This document shows, one piece after another, positions 35,763 through 44,018 of a stretch of 64,000 nucleotides of DNA. Location: positions 1,178,001-1,242,000 of the forward strand of contig NZ_SMFQ01000003.1 of assembly GCF_004339015.1 (NCBI RefSeq), read 5' to 3'. Under the pieces are notes generated by a model. It saw nothing but the letters and a program-made list of their open reading frames with translations, was not told the DNA's origin and did no database searches. How positions within the stretch are numbered: the first letter of the stretch is position 1; every line of letters begins with the position of its first letter. The DNA comes from Cocleimonas flava. GTDB lineage: Bacteria > Pseudomonadota > Gammaproteobacteria > Thiotrichales > Thiotrichaceae. The position numbers were made by a program, and so were the translations under genes.

Positions 35763-36188
35763 ATGACTCAGCAAGCCGCTATGCTATTACCAATGATAGT
35801 AATGATCTTTCTAACTTTTGGCGTGATGCTATGGATGCTAAAGCTACGCTATAAAGCGGTATTGAAAGATGGTCTAGATCCACGTTATTTCAGGCTCTAT
35901 AACCATGTTGAACTCCCTGAGTATCTGCTCAAAGTTACCCAACACTTTCATAATCTATTAGAAATACCGCCGTTGTATTACACCGCGATGATTCTGTTAG
36001 TCGCGCTGAATACTAGCGATACATTCTATGTATTATTATCATGGGCATTTCTCCTTTCACGTTTAGCACATAGCTATATTCACACTACCTCGAATAAACT
36101 AAAGTGGCGAAAAAATGTATTTATTATCAGCATGTTAATACTAATGATACTCTGGGTCAGAGTAGCAATTACAGTATTATATTTGTAG
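35763..36188 (+). CDS. MAPEG family membrane protein
   Basis: A 141-residue protein with four helices (about residues 6-26, 63-80, 84-103, 116-138) and the MAPEG pattern (RLYNHVELPEYLLKVTQHFHNLLEIPPLYYTAMI... LSRLAHSYIHTTSNKLKWR). MAPEG proteins include glutathione-dependent enzymes of eicosanoid and detoxification chemistry. Regulation by the divergent TetR is inferred. Confidence 0.85.
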   Translation: MTQQAAMLLPMIVMIFLTFGVMLWMLKLRYKAVLKDGLDPRYFRLYNHVELPEYLLKVTQHFHNLLEIPPLYYTAMILLVALNTSDTFYVLLSWAFLLSRLAHSYIHTTSNKLKWRKNVFIISMLILMILWVRVAITVLYL

Positions 36189-36259
36189 TACCTTATTTCT
36201 AACCACGTATTTGTACGTTTTTTACTTATAGTTTTTTGACTTGTAGTGATTAGAACAAA

Positions 36260-36284
36260 GACACCCCCTACTTATAGGGGGGGG
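36260..36284 (+). repeat. C6TACTT repeat, copy 15
   Basis: Core with five C (CACCCCCTACTT), then ATAGGGGGGGG: CCCCCTA/TAGGGGG can pair, but there is no T-run. It lies between convergent genes. Confidence 0.75.
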
Positions 36285-36291
36285 ATTCGCT

Positions 36292-36543
36292 TCAAAAATC
36301 AAAGCCGTTATCCCAATCTTTCATCTTTTCCTTGAATGCTTTACGCTCCATATAATCCTCTACCTGACGACGTGCATGTTTACGTGATTTAGCTTTTTGC
36401 TTTTTATTGATTGCTTTTGAATTTTTAAAAATCAGATCAAAACCGTCATCCAAACTCGCGTTTATATCACTCTCTTTATATATATCATCATTTTCAAAAT
36501 CGTAATCATCGCCGTAGTTTTCATTGTTTTGCTTAATAGACAT
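36292..36543 (-). CDS. Small charged protein, PA3496-like
   Basis: An 83-residue protein with an acidic N-terminal half and a basic C-terminal segment (AKSRKHARRQVEDYMERKAFKEKMKDW) like the family labelled PA3496 putative envelope-integrity proteins. There is no signal peptide. GGAGTACAGGAA precedes the ATG. Assignment is by pattern only. Confidence 0.6.
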   Translation of the reverse strand: MSIKQNNENYGDDYDFENDDIYKESDINASLDDGFDLIFKNSKAINKKQKAKSRKHARRQVEDYMERKAFKEKMKDWDNGFDF

Positions 36544-36735
36544 TTCCTGTACTCCATATTTTTTAACCTCAAGATTTTTATCTCCTAGGCTTTTATCGTT
36601 TAAGTAGCTATCGTAATTCTTCAGATAACAGGGACAGGATATTCTGTTAATGTGACAATAAAATTAAATCTATGTGACAGTAATGTTTCAAGATTGATTA
36701 AATATCTAAAACGAATAATCTTTTTAAGAGAAAAT

Positions 36736-36764
36736 GTCACCCCCCTACTTATAGAGGTTTTTTT
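36736..36764 (+). repeat. C6TACTT repeat, copy 16
   Basis: Exact core, then ATAGAGG and T7. It lies between divergent genes, right upstream of the 36813 gene. Confidence 0.9.
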
Positions 36765-36812
36765 ATAAAGGTGTTTCATTCTAAAATACTTAAAACTAAA
36801 AGAGCTCGCTCA

Positions 36813-37613
36813 ATGCACGTATTAACAACAGAACAACAAAAATTACTTTCCATTGTTCTGATGGAATATTTCAATGTCCGCGATTGGAAAGATCTGTTTC
36901 AACAAACCGATAGCGAAACATATGCGCAACAGCACACGCATTTTTACGATGAAGAGAGTTGGGATAATGGTAGTTACGAAGACAACTTAGAAAAGGATTG
37001 TGCCAAAGCTGTGGCATTTATCTTAAATAAAGACGGCGATAATCTGAAAGTGATCTGGGAAATGCCGGGTGTAAAAACCATGAGCCTCAGAAAAGATGAA
37101 AACTTCCATGCGGAAATTGAAGCAATTATCGAGGATGCATTAGAAAAAAGTACAGACAAGCAAACTGCAGAGAATCCCGAAAAAGATACGGATTCCTACG
37201 CTAACCTTCCTGATGAAAATCAAAACCCCTATGAAACCTTAGATGCTGCTCAAGAACTTTTAGATTCAAATAGCACAGCGCAATCGATACGCTTAATCCA
37301 TGCGGCTTTAAAAAACTTTCTACAACAAACATGCAAGAAATTAGCAATCACTACGGATGATAATGACTCCATTTCTATTTTGCAGGCTAAGGTTAATGAG
37401 CATTTAAAACAACAAAATAGCATCAGCCAAAAAATTGTTAATCTAAATGATTCATCACTCTCAATGTTGCGAACTACAACTCTGCTGACAGAAACGATAG
37501 ATGATTTAAGTTATCAGAACAAAAATGAAAACCACGTCACTAACTCCGAGGTGAAATATGCGATTAATATAACCCGCTCAGTTATGATTTATATTGATGA
37601 GTTAGTGGCTTAA
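36813..37613 (+). CDS. Hypothetical protein with Abi_C/HEPN-like C-terminus
   Basis: The start is placed at the ATG at 36813 (MHVLTTEQQ, AGAG upstream); an in-frame GTG at 36771 is possible. The N-terminal third (YFNVRDWKDLF..., KVIWEMPGVKTMSLRKDENFHAEIEAIIEDAL) looks like a small adaptor domain. The C-terminal third (IRLIHAALKNFLQQTCKKLAI... DDLSYQNKNENHV... NITRSVMIYIDELV) resembles the abortive-infection C-terminal/HEPN fold; the catalytic R-N-x4-H site reads Q-N-x4-H (codons 37515-37535), so nuclease activity is doubtful. I infer a possible defence-related protein with low confidence. Confidence 0.6.
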   Translation: MHVLTTEQQKLLSIVLMEYFNVRDWKDLFQQTDSETYAQQHTHFYDEESWDNGSYEDNLEKDCAKAVAFILNKDGDNLKVIWEMPGVKTMSLRKDENFHAEIEAIIEDALEKSTDKQTAENPEKDTDSYANLPDENQNPYETLDAAQELLDSNSTAQSIRLIHAALKNFLQQTCKKLAITTDDNDSISILQAKVNEHLKQQNSISQKIVNLNDSSLSMLRTTTLLTETIDDLSYQNKNENHVTNSEVKYAINITRSVMIYIDELVA

Positions 37614-37667
37614 ACAAACGAATAAATAGTAATAGGACAATGCAACTGGGTGGTTATATTTTTATAA

Positions 37668-37696
37668 GTGCTCCCCCCTACTTTGGGGCGTTTTTT
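37668..37696 (+). repeat. C6TACTT repeat, copy 17
   Basis: Core CTCCCCCCTACTT (A to T), then TGGGGCG and T6. It lies between convergent genes. Confidence 0.85.
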
Positions 37697-37744
37697 ACAG
37701 GCATCTTATTCTCAAACTTTAATTCGAGAGCAAAGTTAAGCCAC

Positions 37745-37839
37745 AAAAGAGTTTAACGCAGTGGTATCCGACTTAAACATCTGCAATTCGCAACAGATTT
37801 CGGACGACATTCCTTATTTAACCTAGCGGGCTTATAACC
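37745..37839. repeat. REP-like palindromic element, divergent copy
   Basis: It contains AACGCAGTGGTATCCGACTTAAAC and, inverted, TCGGACGACATTCCTTATTTAACC, a pattern also found at 46031-46143 and, more distantly, in the repeats at 43869 and 45791. It is gene-free and imperfectly palindromic. Confidence 0.55.
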
Positions 37840-37849
37840 AAAAAATCTT

Positions 37850-38452
37850 TTAAAACGGACGTTGTCCTGGATAATTCCCTGGCGGATTATAATTACACAC
37901 CCAAACCTGTGATTTATTGTCACATACAGAAACTGCACAACCCACAGCCGTGGAATTCTTCCACATCACCTGCGTATAATGTCCACACATTTCACCAGCA
38001 TTACAGCTATTCGTTTTGTTATTATAATTAGCTTTCTCAGATACCCAGTCACTCACAACTTTAGATGAAGTAATATTCTGGATTTGTTTTTTGCCACTAC
38101 TCCAATTTAAAGCACTCGCATAATACAAATTCTCGCCATACAACTGTTTAAACTTTCCAGACCTGGGACGATGAACAATGTCACAACTCTTAGTCCGGTT
38201 AAGTTCTTCAGCCCATTGCTTCGAATAACGTGCAAGGTCCTCAGACCAAACCAACGCTGGTACACCCTCAGCGGCTCGCGCCCTATTATGAGCGGCCAAA
38301 AATTCTTCAGAATTAACTCGCTTTGGGGCGCTCTTCATACCTTTGGCCTTAGAGCTTGCAACACTGCCTGCATCAGAATCCTTCACTTCGCTAGTATTAC
38401 AAGCAAATAACAACACCGAGCTGGCTACCAATATTACAAAACGTTTTAGCAT
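37850..38452 (-). CDS. CAP-domain (SCP/PR-1) lipoprotein
   Basis: A 200-residue lipoprotein: LLFAC lipobox, a Ser/Lys linker, then a CAP domain (FLAAHNRARAAEGVPALVWSEDLARYSKQWAEEL, GENLYYAS, GHYTQVMWKNSTAVGCA, WVCNYNPPGNYPGQRPF) containing the His/Glu tetrad region HYTQVMW and several cysteines. CAP proteins are secreted and of diverse function. GGAG lies before the ATG. Confidence 0.9.
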   Translation of the reverse strand: MLKRFVILVASSVLLFACNTSEVKDSDAGSVASSKAKGMKSAPKRVNSEEFLAAHNRARAAEGVPALVWSEDLARYSKQWAEELNRTKSCDIVHRPRSGKFKQLYGENLYYASALNWSSGKKQIQNITSSKVVSDWVSEKANYNNKTNSCNAGEMCGHYTQVMWKNSTAVGCAVSVCDNKSQVWVCNYNPPGNYPGQRPF

Positions 38453-38527
38453 AATTAACTCACTCCTTTAAAAGCAACTTTATTAATACTTAAAATCAAC
38501 ATATATAGAAATACTATAGACTAAATA

Positions 38528-38557
38528 TCACCCCCCTACTTTGGGGGCGTTTTTTTT
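38528..38557 (+). repeat. C6TACTT repeat, copy 18
   Basis: Exact core, then TGGGGGCG and T8; C/G arms can pair. It lies between two minus-strand genes. Confidence 0.9.
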
Positions 38558-38573
38558 ATTATTGACTTGTCTA

Positions 38574-39251
38574 TTACTGATTTCTTTTCTTCATTAAAGT
38601 GATTGAGAACAATCCTAAAATCAGAAGCAGTAAAGCTAAAGGGTTATTAACAGGGATATTTTCTGCTACTGGAGCAGGTAATGCCGCAGGTGTAAAAGCA
38701 ACGTTAACTTGAATATCACCTACCGTTGGAGTATTGGTGCTATTTCCTACTAAAATATAATATGTACCTGCTGGCACCAACGCAGTCACCGTTGGATTTA
38801 TAATGCTTTGTGTGATATCTACCATTGTGTAACCCGGATCACTTGGATCAGGCACACGAACAAATGATCCTTCGCAGGCTAATTCAGTAAGGGGATGAGT
38901 GGTTCCAGAATAAATTGCCACATTCACAGCAGTTTGGTTACTCATATCAGTGGGTAATATTAACGCAGGATTTAATGACATAGCATCAGCAGTAAGCTCA
39001 CCACTTTCACTCAAAGTCACAGAATACCACCAAGTGCCATTATAAAAACCGCTAGAACATTCTAGCTCATCAGCTTCACTGGTAGCGTCATCAGAATCTG
39101 CCGCTGAAACGGTATCAGTAAATGGGAAAGCACCGATAATAGTCGCATTGCCTAACTCATCGTTAACGGGAACTGCTGCTGAAATCGAAGTTACAGCCAA
39201 TAACTGTAAAATAAAGAAAATAAATACAGTTTTAAAAACTTGCTTACTCAT
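38574..39251 (-). CDS. Secreted protein with C-terminal sorting-like membrane anchor
   Basis: A 225-residue protein with a signal peptide, a beta-rich extracellular-type domain (acidic; two cysteines at ELECSS and ELACEG), and a C-terminal NPLALLLLILGLFSITLMKKRNQ: a proline-containing motif, a hydrophobic helix and a basic tail, as in CTERM-type sorting signals. Which sorting system would process it cannot be said; none is in the window. Possible surface-anchored protein. Confidence 0.7.
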   Translation of the reverse strand: MSKQVFKTVFIFFILQLLAVTSISAAVPVNDELGNATIIGAFPFTDTVSAADSDDATSEADELECSSGFYNGTWWYSVTLSESGELTADAMSLNPALILPTDMSNQTAVNVAIYSGTTHPLTELACEGSFVRVPDPSDPGYTMVDITQSIINPTVTALVPAGTYYILVGNSTNTPTVGDIQVNVAFTPAALPAPVAENIPVNNPLALLLLILGLFSITLMKKRNQ

Positions 39252-39396
39252 ATACCCAGCCCTTATTGATTATTGATTAGTGATTTGTGAGTTGCATATT
39301 AAGCACAAACAAAGATCTCAAATGTGAATATTTCACAAAACTCTTGAATTTCCATCAAAATAGAAAATTAGATTGGTAGGCACTGAGATTAACTAT

Positions 39397-39426
39397 GTCA
39401 CCCCCCTACTTTGGGGCGTTTTTTTT
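39397..39426 (+). repeat. C6TACTT repeat, copy 19
   Basis: Exact core, then TGGGGCG and T8; CCCC/GGGG can pair. It lies between two minus-strand genes. Confidence 0.9.
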
Positions 39427-39445
39427 AACGGGGTCTATCGTTTAA

Positions 39446-40147
39446 TTAAAAATTACCAGCCTGTTTATTCATATCAGAATGTTCCAAGGCTTTAGTATCA
39501 AGCCAGTTGAGTAACTCAGCCCACTGCTCCTGATCTTTTACATTACGGCTTTTGTTGAGTTCGTGTACGCCTAATCCCTGGTCATGTGCAAAGACATAAT
39601 TCTGTGCATCATTCAGGCTGGCGACAAAGGGAATCCCTAATCGGTCTAAAAATTTATGAAGTTTGCGATAGGCAACCGTATTGGTCTTCACTCTATTTGC
39701 GATAATACCAATATTACTCATTTTTAATCCGTTCTGTTTCGCTCCACCTTGAATCAATAATTTCTCAATGAAGTGAGCGCAGGCATGGATATCAATCGGC
39801 GATGGTAAAACCGGCATCAAAAGCGTATCAGTATTTTTAACCAATGCCTGTAGCATTGCATCATCTAACGCGACACCCGCGGGTGAATCGATAATAGCAA
39901 TCTCCGAATCAGCGGGTGCTTGTTGCTCAGAATTAACCGGGGACATTTTATTATCGCTAGCAGCAAACCCGTATATTGACGGCCTACTCTCGCTGCGGCG
40001 GCTTAACCAATGCACGCTTGAACCCTGCGGGTCAAAATCAAACAAACAGGTGGAATAGCCCTTAGTCGCATAATATGCGGCTAAATTAGTAGCGATAGTC
40101 GTTTTACCGCAACCACCTTTTGAATTCATTAAAGTGATCTTATGCAT
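39446..40147 (-). CDS. ParA/MinD family ATPase
   Basis: The start is chosen at the ATG at 40147 (GCGAGAGA immediately upstream); the longer TTG reading to 40162 is less likely. The deviant Walker A KGGCGKTT and LFDFDPQGSSV identify a ParA ATPase, and IIDSPAG is the Walker B region. About 233 residues. No parB or parS-like motif is adjacent, so this is an orphan ParA that may position another cargo such as a protein cluster or a mobile element. Confidence 0.85.
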   Translation of the reverse strand: MHKITLMNSKGGCGKTTIATNLAAYYATKGYSTCLFDFDPQGSSVHWLSRRSESRPSIYGFAASDNKMSPVNSEQQAPADSEIAIIDSPAGVALDDAMLQALVKNTDTLLMPVLPSPIDIHACAHFIEKLLIQGGAKQNGLKMSNIGIIANRVKTNTVAYRKLHKFLDRLGIPFVASLNDAQNYVFAHDQGLGVHELNKSRNVKDQEQWAELLNWLDTKALEHSDMNKQAGNF

Positions 40148-40162
40148 CTCTCTCGCGCTCAA

Positions 40163-40491
40163 CTGGTATGGTTTATTTAATCACTCAGGTGATTTTTAAT
40201 TATTATGTCGGTGATAGTCTAAACATCACCTTGGGGTTTGGGTGCTTGGAATTCTATAGGATGTTGTGAAATGAAGAAACACTTTGAGGTAAATACGATC
40301 AACATTCAATCATAATCAGGAAATCATTTAAAACGACACCCCCCTACTTTGGCGCACTTTTTTATCAAATGGGGTCTTTATGCTTCAAACACTAAAGCTC
40401 TGTAGATCAGATAAAGGCAATGCAATCCAACCTACTACGCTACTTGATAAGGTGAGAACGTAACGTTTTAGGATTACTCAATTACAAAAAT
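40163..40491. other. Intergenic region with C6TACTT copy 20
   Basis: Upstream region of the parA-like gene and 3' region of the cyclase gene (both minus), with copy 20 in the middle. No other feature recognised. Confidence 0.5.
40335..40363 (+). repeat. C6TACTT repeat, copy 20
   Basis: Exact core, then TGGCGCAC and T6. It lies between two minus-strand genes. Confidence 0.88.
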
Positions 40492-42327
40492 TCAGGCTTC
40501 AAGCATTTGTGATATTTCAATGAATTTCGGGTGGTCGCGAATCAGGTCCAGATCAGAATCATTTTCTATCCATTCTTTTGAAACGTATCCTGCGCCAATG
40601 GCGAATTCAAAGTGTTTGATGGCATCTTCAATATTACCCATTAATGCGCTGAGACAAGCGGCATTGTAATATACAGATGGCTCGTCCGGATCGATCGTCA
40701 TTGACTTTTCCATCCATTTTACAGCCTCATCCTTTTCGCCAGCCCTGATGAGCACTTGTGCCCCAAGATACAGCGCACGCGAATCACCAGGGTTTAATGC
40801 AAGGTGATTATTCACCACCTTGATGCAACGCTTAATTTCTTTATCACGTTTTTCTGTTTCGTTTAAATCATCATAAGCGGCGACTAAAAAAACCGACGAT
40901 TCATAGTCATCAGGTCGTGTTTTAGATGCTGCTTCAAACAAATGGACGGCTTTCGATAGTTTGCCTTGTGCGCGACTGGCACGTGCATACTGATAATTGG
41001 CAACAAATAGATTAGGGTTGATTTGCAGCGCTTTTTCAAATTCCTGTTCCGCTTCCTGATAATCACCATTCTGCGACAATGCGATCCCGCGTGAAGAATG
41101 TGATTCTGCCAGATCGGGGTCGAGCTGGAGGGCTTTCTGGCTTAAATCGAGTGCTTTTTGTAGCGTCGATTTTTTCCTCTCAAAATACATATAATACTGC
41201 GCATAACTATCTGCAAGACCCGAGTAAGCCAAGGCATAGCTCTTATCAATATCAATCGCCTGAGTAAACAATTGAATCGCGTAATTAGTGGTATTCCTGT
41301 GAATGCGATGTAAATAAGATCGACCTTTGATGTAATGATCGTAAGCCTTAACATTCTGGGTTTTGGCTTTTTCTATTTTGCGACGATCCTTGGTACTGAG
41401 CTCAATTTCCAGAGATTCAACGATACTTTTTGAAATTTCATTTTGAATCGCAAATACATCTTCTAGCTCACGGTCATAACGGTCTGACCAAAGATGAAAA
41501 CCATCCGCCACATTAATCAGCTGTGCCGTGATACGCAATTGATTGCCTGCTTTCCTGACACTACCTTCGACGATGGTATCTACGCTCAATTGCAAACCGA
41601 TATCACGAATATCCTGATTCTTGTCTTTGTAGGCAAAACTTGAAGTTCGTGCAACCACCCGAATATCTTTCAATTGGGTAAGGTCATTGAGGATATCTTC
41701 CGTAATGCCATCGCAAAAATATTCCTGCTCGGGATCATTGCTCATATTCACAAACGGAAGCACCGCAACAGACGGTCTCATGTCTTTTGTATAAGATTGT
41801 GACTGGGCTGGCCTGTTCAGCTCAGGCAGACTGAGATCGCACCTAGCCTTGTATACTTTGATTGGCTCAACGACATTTTTAAATGATTTCTCGCCGAGAT
41901 ACTCAACCTCAATGCCTGTTTTGTTTTTGATATCATTGTAGACCGCACCAGAGATATTGATACTGCCTTTTTCAGCCAGATCCTGCAGTCGTGACGCCAC
42001 ATTTACGCCATCGCCAAGGACAGCACTGTTTTCAAAAATGACTTCGCCTTGGTGGATGCCGACACGCAGCCCGATACCGGCATTTATTGCTTCTCTCTGG
42101 ATTTCGCACGCGCAGCGAACCGCATCGGTAGGGGTAGAGAAACTGGAAAGAATTCCATCTCCCATTTCATTGAGCCATTCTCCACGGTACTTATTGACAA
42201 AAGAACGATGAAATTCCCGGTTTTTATCCAGAATTTTTATAGCATTATCTTCATCGGCACCCATAAGAGAGGTAAACCCGACAATGTCGGTGAACATAAT
42301 TGCAGCTAGTCTTCGAATTTTGGCCAT
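40492..42327 (-). CDS. Class III adenylate/guanylate cyclase with TPR repeats
   Basis: A 611-residue protein: a class III cyclase domain at residues 1-165 (FTDIVGFTSLMG with the metal Asp near 14, EMGDGILSSF near 57, LRVGIHQGEV, GDGVNVASRLQ), a TolB-type N-terminal region (SVAVLPFVNMSNDPEQEYFCDGITEDILNDLTQL, about 185-290), and a C-terminal TPR array (about 340-600). This layout is common in cyclases of environmental proteobacteria. With the Popeye-like protein at 15999 it implies nucleotide signalling. Substrate specificity (cAMP or cGMP) is not decided. Confidence 0.9.
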   Translation of the reverse strand: MAKIRRLAAIMFTDIVGFTSLMGADEDNAIKILDKNREFHRSFVNKYRGEWLNEMGDGILSSFSTPTDAVRCACEIQREAINAGIGLRVGIHQGEVIFENSAVLGDGVNVASRLQDLAEKGSINISGAVYNDIKNKTGIEVEYLGEKSFKNVVEPIKVYKARCDLSLPELNRPAQSQSYTKDMRPSVAVLPFVNMSNDPEQEYFCDGITEDILNDLTQLKDIRVVARTSSFAYKDKNQDIRDIGLQLSVDTIVEGSVRKAGNQLRITAQLINVADGFHLWSDRYDRELEDVFAIQNEISKSIVESLEIELSTKDRRKIEKAKTQNVKAYDHYIKGRSYLHRIHRNTTNYAIQLFTQAIDIDKSYALAYSGLADSYAQYYMYFERKKSTLQKALDLSQKALQLDPDLAESHSSRGIALSQNGDYQEAEQEFEKALQINPNLFVANYQYARASRAQGKLSKAVHLFEAASKTRPDDYESSVFLVAAYDDLNETEKRDKEIKRCIKVVNNHLALNPGDSRALYLGAQVLIRAGEKDEAVKWMEKSMTIDPDEPSVYYNAACLSALMGNIEDAIKHFEFAIGAGYVSKEWIENDSDLDLIRDHPKFIEISQMLEA

Positions 42328-42760
42328 ATGCTAATTATCTAAATGAAAACAAAGATGTTATTCCTAATATAAACGAATATTGTTTTAATTGTTGTTAAAT
42401 CGATTATATGCGGAAATTGCCAGTACCCTTATTAAGAAACCTCTGATCAAGTCCAATAATACTTAATTATATATGCAAAGCGGATTAGTTGAAGCACTAA
42501 CAATAAACATTGTGGATAAAACAAAACCTTAGAATTGAATCATTCATTGGTTGATAGTCTTACTATCCAAATCAGGCTAATAGATGATTAATAGGTCACT
42601 CCCCTACTTTTAGGCACTTTTTCTATTTATGTTAACACTAACCTACTTATTTCCATCTTATATCTGAATATCTGATAGTGGATCTTGGATATAGTGATTA
42701 GCTAAACTCGTAATATAATAATAAGGTTCGTAGAAATAAATTAATCAAACGAGTCTTAGT
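42328..42760. other. Divergent intergenic region with C6TACTT copy 21
   Basis: Separates the cyclase gene (minus) from the PhzF-like gene (plus). It contains copy 21 and AT-rich promoter-like sequence. No gene seen. Confidence 0.5.
42595..42622 (+). repeat. C6TACTT repeat, copy 21
   Basis: Core CACTCCCCTACTT (C to T), then TTAGGCAC and T5. It lies between divergent genes. Confidence 0.8.
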
Positions 42761-43630
42761 ATGAGTTTAATCAGAATTGCAGCATTTTCAGATGGTGATA
42801 TCGGAGGCAACCCAGCTGGTGTCCATATCAGTGATGAACACCCTTCAACTGCGGAAATGCAAAAAATTGCAGCTGAAGTGGGTTACTCCGAAACTGTTTT
42901 CGCCAAACCACTATCAAAAGATAGTTCTGAAGGCTGGCGAGTTCGTTATTTTTCACCTGAATCTGAAGTACCCTTTTGTGGACATGCAACCATCGCACTC
43001 GGTGCGGCATTAGCAATGCAACATGGCGCAGGTGTATATCCGCTACAACTCAATGAAACCAATATCACTGTCGAAGGGTTCGCGGACGGTGACACTAATT
43101 CCGTTGTAGACACTTATTCAGCCGCATTGCAATCGCCAAATACACGTTCTGAACCCGCTGATCCAGCAATGATAAATGAAGCTTTAGCATTATTTGGTTA
43201 CACCCAAGAAGACCTTGATTCAAAGATACCACCGGCATTTGCCAATGGCGGGGCAAACCATTTAATTATCGGATTAAATTCCAGAGAAGCGTTAAGTGCA
43301 ATGGATTATGATTTGGATGCTGGACGAAGCTTTATGAACAAAGCAGGTTTAGTGACGGTAATGTTTGCGTATGCAGAAACACCTCAAATATTTCATACAC
43401 GAAATCCATTTGCATCAGGTGGTGTCTTTGAAGATCCCGCCACAGGTGCAGCAACCGCAGCGTTTGCAGGTTACTTACGAGATTTAGAGTGGCCAAACTA
43501 TATTGAAAACAAGGGCGAAATTAATATTATCCAAGGTGAAGATATGGGCGCTCGTTCCTTAATTCACGCCGAGTTTACAGAACAGATTGGATCTTCCATT
43601 CGAGTATCGGGTGCAACCAGAATAATTTAG
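42761..43630 (+). CDS. PhzF family isomerase-like protein
   Basis: A 289-residue protein: FSDGDIGGNPAGVHI at the N-terminus, the active-site Glu in EVGYSETVFA, PFCGHATIALGAAL and DPATGAATAAFAGYL are PhzF hallmarks. The fold is a diaminopimelate-epimerase-like tandem. No phenazine gene is nearby, so the natural substrate is unknown. Confidence 0.9.
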   Translation: MSLIRIAAFSDGDIGGNPAGVHISDEHPSTAEMQKIAAEVGYSETVFAKPLSKDSSEGWRVRYFSPESEVPFCGHATIALGAALAMQHGAGVYPLQLNETNITVEGFADGDTNSVVDTYSAALQSPNTRSEPADPAMINEALALFGYTQEDLDSKIPPAFANGGANHLIIGLNSREALSAMDYDLDAGRSFMNKAGLVTVMFAYAETPQIFHTRNPFASGGVFEDPATGAATAAFAGYLRDLEWPNYIENKGEINIIQGEDMGARSLIHAEFTEQIGSSIRVSGATRII

Positions 43631-43637
43631 ATCAAAT

Positions 43638-43666
43638 TCACACCCCCCTACTTTTATGTGGTTTTT
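43638..43666 (+). repeat. C6TACTT repeat, copy 22
   Basis: Exact core, then TTATGTGG and T5. It starts 8 bases after the PhzF-like stop and could end that transcript. Confidence 0.9.
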
Positions 43667-43681
43667 CACTCAATAATAATG

Positions 43682-43836
43682 AAAACCACACCCTTCGGGC
43701 CGTCGTCGCAGAACTCCAACGTTGTCTATCAAGTAAATCCATGTACTTGACCTCATTTGAGGCAGTTCCGTTTAACTCACTGTTCTAATTCATTCCCGAT
43801 GAATTAGTCGACTGCGTTCGGCTAGGGTGGTTTTTG
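43682..43836. repeat. Palindromic element with nested hairpins
   Basis: The ends are near-inverted (AAAACCACACCCT and AGGGTGGTTTTT). Nested inside are CCTC-ATTT-GAGG and a perfect 9-bp hairpin CTAATTCAT-TCCCG-ATGAATTAG. There is no coding potential. It lies between convergent genes and ends in a T-run. Confidence 0.55.
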
Positions 43837-43868
43837 TTGTTTATTATCATTTTTCTAATATTGGTAGT

Positions 43869-44003
43869 TGTAGCCTAGATAAGCGATAGCGTCATCTGGG
43901 TTTCGAGAGTTTATAATCAATAGTAAAGGTTTAATTAAGTGTCAATAATCATGCGTTAGATGGCGCAAGCTTATCTAACCTACGTATGCGGGTTAACGCG
44001 TTA
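43869..44003. repeat. REPIN-like element, copy A
   Basis: About 130 bp with 5' hairpin AGATAAGCGATAGCGTCATCT and an inverted 3' hairpin around TTAGATGGCGCAAGCTTATCTAA. Nearly the same sequence recurs at 45791-45934, with divergence only in the middle. This is the two-REP inverted (REPIN/BIME) layout. Confidence 0.75.
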
Positions 44004-44018
44004 AGGAGACTTACTTTT

